Source: Talaromyces rugulosus
Lineage: Eukaryota; Ascomycota; Eurotiomycetes; Eurotiales; Trichocomaceae
DNA length: 64,000 nt
NCBI RefSeq assembly: GCF_013368755.1
Contig: NC_049562.1
Span: 5,890,001 to 5,954,000, forward strand
Reading direction: 5' to 3'
The notes below the pieces were generated by a model, which saw only the letters and a list, made by a program, of their open reading frames with translations, was not told the origin of the DNA and did no database searches. Both the position numbers and the translations under genes were made by a program. This document shows, one piece after another, positions 58,008 through 64,000 of this stretch; the stretch's first letter is position 1; every line of letters begins with the position of its first letter.

Positions 58008-61000
58008 ATGCCTTCTACCGTCCCAGCTGTTGCTAGCGAGCCTATTGCCGCCAACCGCAAGGGATCGGTCGCTTCGGCAGCAAAAACTATCTTTGAGACC
58101 GCAGCCGAATTTGATGCAAAGCTGCCTGGCTATCCTGTACGCTCGTTTGACGATGTGGTGGCTGGTATTCTGGATGATGCCGGAAACCACACCGGCAAGG
58201 ATGAGTATCAACGCTTCAAGCAAGCTGTTGAGAAGCTTTCTCCTACTCTCCGGGCGTCCTTTGAAGCAACAATGAACGTGCTTCGTCAAGATGGCCCCAA
58301 CTGGGCGACATCTCGCTTCGTAGCCTTTTTCCTTTCTCTGAGAACACCTCTTGGTGAGAACAGCATCACTGGATACCAACGGGTCAAGGCCAATGACCAG
58401 GCCACAACCGCAGCCATTGTGCTTCACGGACTCGCTCGCCTCTATATTGACCCTTCAACGGCTGAAATTGTTGGCAGCAACCGTGCAGGCAAGCGATTCG
58501 AGCTGACCCAGCTCACTGACTTGCTCAGCACATGTCGAATCCCCGGAGAAAAGACAGATACTCTCCGCCATTCTCAAAACTCAACCCATGTCACTCTTTG
58601 GTCAAGAGGACACGCATATGCCATTGACATCATTGACTCTGCTCGTCAACCAGTATCTGTCGGCACTCTTGCTGCCACGGTCCAGAAAATCTTGGATATT
58701 TCTTCCAAGAAAGAGCAACGCCAGACTTCGGTCGCCACGCTTTCTTCCTATCTGCCACGTGACCAGTGGGCGGCTGCTCGTCAGGAGCTGCTCGCCACCA
58801 ATGAATCTTCTTTCGATATCATCGAGTCTGCTATCTCAACAATTGCGCTTCACGAATCTGACCCGCCAACCACAGACGAGAGACTTCGCCTTGGCCGTGC
58901 AGGAGAGCGGAATCTCCACGCCGATCAGACACTTGGATTCACCGTGTTTAGCGATGGTGGCGTGTCTGGCCGTGTTGACCACACAATTGCTGACGGTGGT
59001 GTCTACGGCTTTTTTGGCCAAATTCTGACTGAGCACTGGGCTGAGGTTGCTAGCACGGCCAACAGCACGGCTGAGCCTGAGACCATCAAAGAAGTCGAAT
59101 TCTCTGAACTAAAGAACTCTGTGTCTCCACCCCCAAGCTTGCCAAAAGCCCGTGCTATCTTTGATATCCCCCAAAATGCGGATGTCGTTGATCTTCTCAG
59201 CGCCACGAAGATGTTGAATATAACCCTTCAGCTCGCTTTCCAAGCAGCTTTTGCCTATCTCTACAAGGAAACGGACACAATGATGAGCGAGCCCACTTCA
59301 GTCAGAGCCTTCCGCAATGGACGATGCGACCCGAACTATATCTTGACAAAAGAGTCGGTTGCATTGTCGAAAGCACTGTGCTCCGGTGCTCCAGTCGAGC
59401 AGATCATGGGTCTGTTTGCTCAAGCGAACATGAAGTACCAGAAGTTGACACGCCAGACACGTGATGGTGCTACAACCGGTCCCAGCATTGCTGTCTTGCG
59501 CAATGTCGTTGAGCAGCTTCCTGAAGGTGACGAGAAGGACACAGTGTTGAATGTGCTCCGTCTGTACCAGAAACCTGCTGTTTTCTTCACCGGCTCGGCT
59601 GCCACTCCGGGAGCTATTGCTGCTGAAGCCTTCATCTTTGCCCCTGATCAGTTGTCTTTCAGCTACTGCGGAGCAGGTAACCGCCTGACTTTCTGTGTTG
59701 CTGGTTCGGGCAAGTATATGCCAGGAATTGAGCATCTCAAGCCGGTCTTTGAGAAATTCTTGGTCGGATTGGGCATGGTGGCCACTTCAATGGCCTGTGT
59801 CGAAGCCATGTACCCTTCTCGTGGACTAGAAATTCTCACCAAGTATGGAGTCGGCAAGGACAAGGCCATGGAGAAGGGCGCTATCGCCATCCATGCCGGT
59901 GCCGGAGAAGAGTACGGCGGCTCCTCTCATGAGAAGAAGCTTGTCGAGTTCATCATGTCGGTTGTCACCTTTGTCGGCCAGCAAGAAGTTGAAGCCGGGG
60001 CTTCTTCTGTCGATGTCGCTCAAAACTGTGTTGTTGCTCTCGAGAACTGTGTGTTTTTCAATGCCGGAAAGGGAGCTGTCTTTACATTGGACGGCCGACA
60101 CGAATTGGAAGCGAGCATTGTAGATGGCAAGACTGGCGAGAGCGGTGCTGTTGCAGTGTTGAAGTACACCAAAAACCCGATCATCGCAGCACGAGCTGTT
60201 AAGGACCTATCGGCTCACCCTTTCCTGACTGGAGCTGGCGCGGACGAATTCGCAGCTTCCACCGGTTGCGAGCAGGTGCCCAACAAGTACTTCCATTCTC
60301 ACTCTCGTGAGGCCCAGCTTGCCGCAGTGAGCCATGACACCATCGCTAAGCTTCACCCCCAGACCGTCGGGGCTGTGGTCCTGGACGCGGCCGGGAATCT
60401 TGGTGTGGCCTCGTCAACTGGAGGCGTTGTTGGCAAGGAAGCCGGCCGCATTGGAGACACTGCAGTTGTTGGCGCCGGGGTGTTTGCTGATCACGAAGTC
60501 GCAGTCGCTTGCTCCGGACAGGGTGACGCATTCCTTTCGCGATCAATTGCCAGTAGGTTGGCTTTGCAGCGAGGGTTCACCGACATGCAGACAATCCTAG
60601 ACGACCTCACCCAGCAGACTCAGGCTACTGGAGCTGCCATCATGCTCGAAAAGGATGGCAAGATCCGCATTGGACAAAGCTCCAAGGCCTTCTTCGTTGC
60701 TGGAGCAGAGAAGGGTGCCCAAGCCTGGTCGCGTGTGCGCATCCCAACTGAAGACGAGACGACAACATTCTTCGACGATGAAAACGTCAGTGCTCGTCTG
60801 TCAACAAGCCCTGTGACCAAGGGCGATACTGTTGTGACAACGAAGCTCGGTGATCTGTCGAGCTTGAGCCATGATGACCTCATCGACACTATTCTTGCCG
60901 CGAAGAGAGCAGCAACTGTTTTGAAAAAGGGGACAGATGTCCAGCGCGTTTCTTTGGTCGCAACTGGTGACAACCAATTGAGACTGATTCCTCTTCATGG

Positions 61001-62678
61001 ACTGTCTTCTGAATGGAAGCCAGTCACCAATGCTGAGGAAGAGTTCAGTGAGAAGTTCCCGGGCTACATCCACTCCAAGAACGGCCCTAAGCAGTCTGCA
61101 GAGGCCTTGGAGGCAGTTCGCGCCAAGGTTTCTACGAAGAACCCGCCCGCCATAGACTACTCTTTCCATGGAGAGGCAGACGACAGCAATCTTTTTGCCA
61201 AGATTGTCAGAGGAGAGCTGGAACAGTGGCGCCTCTGGGAGAGCAGCACCCATGTTGCCTTCCTCACACCCTTTGCAAACACTCCTGGATTCACTGTTGT
61301 TGTGCCTCGCAGCCATCTGTCCAGTGACATTCTGGAACTGTCGGATCCCGACCTGTACGATCTTACCGATGCTATCTTTGAGGTGTCGGAATTGCTCAAG
61401 ACTTCACTCGGTGTGAAGCGTGTTGGTATCATCTTCGAGGGCTTCGAAATTGATTATGCCCACGCCAAACTCATCCCGATTACGGAAGATGGCGCTAGCA
61501 GCTTGGATACAAACTCTGTTGCAGAATACTATGAGACTTATCCTGGCTTTGTTACTTCCAAGGCTGGTCCTCAGGTTTCTTCTCAGGCTTTGGCTTCTCT
61601 CGACCAGAAGCTGGAAGAGGTTTCTGCTACAACAAAGACCATCATTCCATCCAAGACATGGGAAAACCCCAAGACCCACGGAACGCAAGCTCTGAAGTCT
61701 CCGTGGTACCAGAGCTACTACAAGATCCAAGACACATTGTTCCATGAGACTGTCAACTTCTTCCGCGGAATTGGCTACGAGTATGCCATTACCCCTGTGA
61801 CCACCGACTGTATCTCGTCGCCTATGGGCCTGGGATCCGACTCCTCTCCAGTGACTGTTAACCTGATGGGTCAAGACACCTACCTAGCCGACAGCATGCA
61901 GTTTACGCTGGAATACCTACTCCGATTCAACAAACATTGCCCTGGATCGTACTACATTGCTCCGTCTTTCCGTGGTGAAGACCCTGACTCCACCCATCTC
62001 AACCAGTTCTTCCATGTTGAATGTGAGTTGCGGGGTACTTTCGACGACGGTATCAAGACCGCTGAGGAATACGTTGTCAACCTTACGCGTGCTTATAACT
62101 CTCTTCATCGCTCCATGATTCAGAAGATGGCTGGTACCACTGCCCACATCGACCAGTTGCTATCTAACTACGATTCTACCAAGGGATTCCCCCGCGTCGA
62201 ACTTGATGCTGCCATCTCAGAGATGCCTTCTGGTGACTGCTGGGAGTGGGTTGAGCCGTCTGACCACTCTCTTGGTCGAAAGCTTACCAGGAAGGGCGAG
62301 CGCGTTCTCATTTCACGCTACGGTGGATTTGTCTGGCTTACAGAAATGGACCACCTCAGCGTGCCATTTTATCAGGCATACAGTGATCCTTCAAGCAAGG
62401 ACAAGGCCCTGGCCGCGGATCTGCTCTTGGGTCTCGGCGAAACACTCGGTCTCGGCGAGCGCCATGCTACTAGCGAGGAAGCTGGTGGCGCTTTGGATCA
62501 CCACCATGTCCCACGCGACAGCTACCGCTGGTACTTGGATATTCGCGATGTGATGCCTCTCAAGACAACCGGATGGGGTATGGGAAGCGAGCGATACCTT
62601 TGCTGGCTCCTTGGACAGGACGATGTTCGTGATATGGCATTGATCCCCCGTCTGAAGGGAAAGCAATATTTGCCTTGA
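58008..62678 (+). CDS. Four-domain fusion: carnitine-acyltransferase / Thr-asparaginase / HIT / AsnRS-like synthetase
   Basis: 1556 aa in one exon, from the ATG at 58008 (MPSTVPAVASEPIA). (1) About 30-600: choline/carnitine acyltransferase, with LPGYPVRSFDDVV, NWATSRFVAFFLSLRTPLGE, catalytic VDHTIADGG (H325), SVRAFRNGR and DQLSFSYCGAGNRL. (2) About 624-900: Ntn hydrolase of the asparaginase-2/isoaspartyl-peptidase family, with AIHAGAGEEYGG, nucleophile QTVGAVVLD (T786), SSTGG, GRIGDTAVVGAGVFAD and CSGQGDAF. (3) About 950-1160: a half HIT copy (RLIPLHG, no histidine motif) and a fuller HIT copy ending DYAHAKLIPI (H1152, first and third motif histidines replaced by Tyr and Lys). (4) About 1215-1556: class II synthetase core like AsnRS or archaeal asparagine synthetase A, with motif 2 FRGEDPDSTHLNQFFHVECE and motif 3 GWGMGSERYLCWLL, and no anticodon-binding domain. 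Presumably it activates Asp or Asn and joins acyl and amino-acid chemistry. The product is unknown. Confidence 0.9.
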   Translation: MPSTVPAVASEPIAANRKGSVASAAKTIFETAAEFDAKLPGYPVRSFDDVVAGILDDAGNHTGKDEYQRFKQAVEKLSPTLRASFEATMNVLRQDGPNWATSRFVAFFLSLRTPLGENSITGYQRVKANDQATTAAIVLHGLARLYIDPSTAEIVGSNRAGKRFELTQLTDLLSTCRIPGEKTDTLRHSQNSTHVTLWSRGHAYAIDIIDSARQPVSVGTLAATVQKILDISSKKEQRQTSVATLSSYLPRDQWAAARQELLATNESSFDIIESAISTIALHESDPPTTDERLRLGRAGERNLHADQTLGFTVFSDGGVSGRVDHTIADGGVYGFFGQILTEHWAEVASTANSTAEPETIKEVEFSELKNSVSPPPSLPKARAIFDIPQNADVVDLLSATKMLNITLQLAFQAAFAYLYKETDTMMSEPTSVRAFRNGRCDPNYILTKESVALSKALCSGAPVEQIMGLFAQANMKYQKLTRQTRDGATTGPSIAVLRNVVEQLPEGDEKDTVLNVLRLYQKPAVFFTGSAATPGAIAAEAFIFAPDQLSFSYCGAGNRLTFCVAGSGKYMPGIEHLKPVFEKFLVGLGMVATSMACVEAMYPSRGLEILTKYGVGKDKAMEKGAIAIHAGAGEEYGGSSHEKKLVEFIMSVVTFVGQQEVEAGASSVDVAQNCVVALENCVFFNAGKGAVFTLDGRHELEASIVDGKTGESGAVAVLKYTKNPIIAARAVKDLSAHPFLTGAGADEFAASTGCEQVPNKYFHSHSREAQLAAVSHDTIAKLHPQTVGAVVLDAAGNLGVASSTGGVVGKEAGRIGDTAVVGAGVFADHEVAVACSGQGDAFLSRSIASRLALQRGFTDMQTILDDLTQQTQATGAAIMLEKDGKIRIGQSSKAFFVAGAEKGAQAWSRVRIPTEDETTTFFDDENVSARLSTSPVTKGDTVVTTKLGDLSSLSHDDLIDTILAAKRAATVLKKGTDVQRVSLVATGDNQLRLIPLHGLSSEWKPVTNAEEEFSEKFPGYIHSKNGPKQSAEALEAVRAKVSTKNPPAIDYSFHGEADDSNLFAKIVRGELEQWRLWESSTHVAFLTPFANTPGFTVVVPRSHLSSDILELSDPDLYDLTDAIFEVSELLKTSLGVKRVGIIFEGFEIDYAHAKLIPITEDGASSLDTNSVAEYYETYPGFVTSKAGPQVSSQALASLDQKLEEVSATTKTIIPSKTWENPKTHGTQALKSPWYQSYYKIQDTLFHETVNFFRGIGYEYAITPVTTDCISSPMGLGSDSSPVTVNLMGQDTYLADSMQFTLEYLLRFNKHCPGSYYIAPSFRGEDPDSTHLNQFFHVECELRGTFDDGIKTAEEYVVNLTRAYNSLHRSMIQKMAGTTAHIDQLLSNYDSTKGFPRVELDAAISEMPSGDCWEWVEPSDHSLGRKLTRKGERVLISRYGGFVWLTEMDHLSVPFYQAYSDPSSKDKALAADLLLGLGETLGLGERHATSEEAGGALDHHHVPRDSYRWYLDIRDVMPLKTTGWGMGSERYLCWLLGQDDVRDMALIPRLKGKQYLP

Positions 62679-64000
62679 TTCCGTGTTCTTTATGGTTTTT
62701 CTTTTTTTCCTTTGTCTATCTCGAATGAAATGTTTCTGTTTTAATAGACTGTTTTGCTTTATTTTTGATATTGGTGTCGGATATGTTGGTACGAAATTAC
62801 GCAGTGATCATATTTCAGTATTTTATATTCAATAAAATAGATTCATCATTTTTTTTTTTTCAATCTTACGGTATTTCTAATCTCTATCTATGGTTTTTTC
62901 TAATTCCTTGAAAATAAATTTTTACAATAATGCTCGAGTTTCATGGGCCCTAATCAGTTTTTGATGAAAGGGTTGCATCTGATAATCCAACTTCAATGTT
63001 CTGAAGATATTCAAAGATACGAAAATTAGTAGAGCGTTGAAGCACCATGCTACAGTTCGATAATTTACCATGGTGATTAGGCGAAGTGAACTAAAAATAC
63101 CGATGATGCTAAATGAACGGCTGAAAGCCACGAGTTTTTGATGCTCGCATATTCACTCTTACCCACTATTCCTTCAATGTTACCCCCGCAGCAATTTTTA
63201 TAGTTGAGACTTTGCATTGCCCCAACCAACAAGAAACAGTACGCCGTCATTGCTAGGCTTCCTCATAGGCTTCTATGCCAAGGCAGGCTAGAATAAATGC
63301 CCGATGAACCACTCCAACATAGCCCAGATGTTTTGCGGAGGCAAAATGCGACGTGGCCATGTGACAATGGGGTGAAGTTGAGGGCCTGAGTACTACACCG
63401 AGATTCCCACGAGGGAAGGTTTGGATGGAGCTTAAGGTTTAAGATCTAGCCGACGGCGGCTAACGAACTAGCTCCAGATAGGTGGAGTAGTGGCGCCATA
63501 AAGTTTATCATGACTAAGAAGTAAAGCTTGGCGACCCTTTTTTCTAGAACATCGAAGGATCCGCCTAGCTTATGCCAAGTCGATCCAAGTTTTACAGCCC
63601 TAGTAGAACTAGTACTTAATATGTTTCGAAGATCCTTCCTATGGGTCTGTCGGTGTGACTGCACCCCTCCGATTTGTATCGTTGCGTAACTATTGTATGC
63701 TGCTTGGGGTGGGACCCAACCAACAAACAACTTGGTATACGAGTATACGACCACATGTCATTTTCTATTATTGGCAACCTCAGCCTACAGGAATGTGAAA
63801 CTGACAGTGCACCTTGTCATCAGCCAAGACCCAGTTCTGGGCTTCTGCTCACCTGTCCATGTGAGCGGAATCATGTCAATTGCCAAGCTTTTTAATATAT
63901 AACGTCTAGTTGTGAGAGAAAAAAAATTGGGGTTTCACACTTGACATCTGGAAGAATTTTATGTAGAAAAAAGTTGACCTTTGATTGCCAGAATTAGACG
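62679..64000. other. 3' flank, no supported gene
   Basis: After the 3' UTR of the fusion gene there are only short frames. A minus-strand frame at 62922-63131 (with LRLITMVNYRTVAWCFNALL) has a hydrophobic segment and might be an exon of a membrane protein, but no splice partners were found. Another at 63446-63754 has no signature. Confidence 0.4.

Noticed and set aside
63446..63754. 102-codon minus-strand frame near the window's end
   Set aside because: No motif, mixed composition and no partner exons.
1..64000. CRISPR arrays, operons, Shine-Dalgarno sites, rRNA
   Set aside because: The window is clearly eukaryotic and none was seen. tRNA genes were looked for only by eye, and no convincing cloverleaf was found.

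Overview
The window is a stretch of filamentous ascomycete genome, most likely Eurotiomycetes (Aspergillus or Penicillium type). The signs are introns of about 50-90 nt with GTRNGT donors, a MADS-box regulator of the RlmA type, an RTA1 lipid exporter, Vma21, an Msb1/Mug8 protein, a fungal NACHT protein, and an LTR retrotransposon filled with transition mutations of the kind left by repeat-induced point mutation (RIP). All gene models were spliced by eye and checked for reading phase.

Region 1 (1-27 kb) is mostly ordinary chromosome: an unknown nuclear-looking protein (-), a glycine-rich RRM protein (+), a ChaC-type gamma-glutamylcyclotransferase (-), a short-chain dehydrogenase (+), a penta-EF-hand protein (+), a DHA2 drug transporter (+), RlmA (-), an RTA1 protein (-), the relics of a tannase gene and a quinate/sugar permease, and an Msb1-type polarity protein (+).

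Region 2 (27-34.9 kb) is AT-rich and gene-poor, with small or eroded ORFs, a solo LTR and a secreted class 3 lipase/esterase (-). Region 3 (34.9-44.5 kb) holds vma21 (+) facing a CBS-domain protein (-), then a seven-exon AAA+ ATPase (-) divergent from a 1548-aa NACHT NTPase (+) over a 548-bp spacer.

Region 4 (44.5-52.6 kb) is AT-rich repeat DNA containing one complete Ty3/Gypsy chromovirus of 7164 bp: 211-bp LTRs, a perfect 5-bp target duplication GATAG, and gag, protease, RT, RNase H, integrase and chromodomain all recognisable but full of stops. Between the chromodomain and the 3' LTR lies an antisense, apparently intron-bearing, cysteine-rich gene that is also decayed.

Region 5 (52.9-64 kb) is a divergent pair: a full-length ABCB multidrug transporter (-) and an intronless 1556-aa protein (+) joining a carnitine-acyltransferase domain, a Thr-type asparaginase, one and a half HIT domains and an asparaginyl-tRNA-synthetase-like catalytic core. 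I do not recognise this architecture. With the exporter sharing its promoter, it is the best candidate here for an undescribed pathway.
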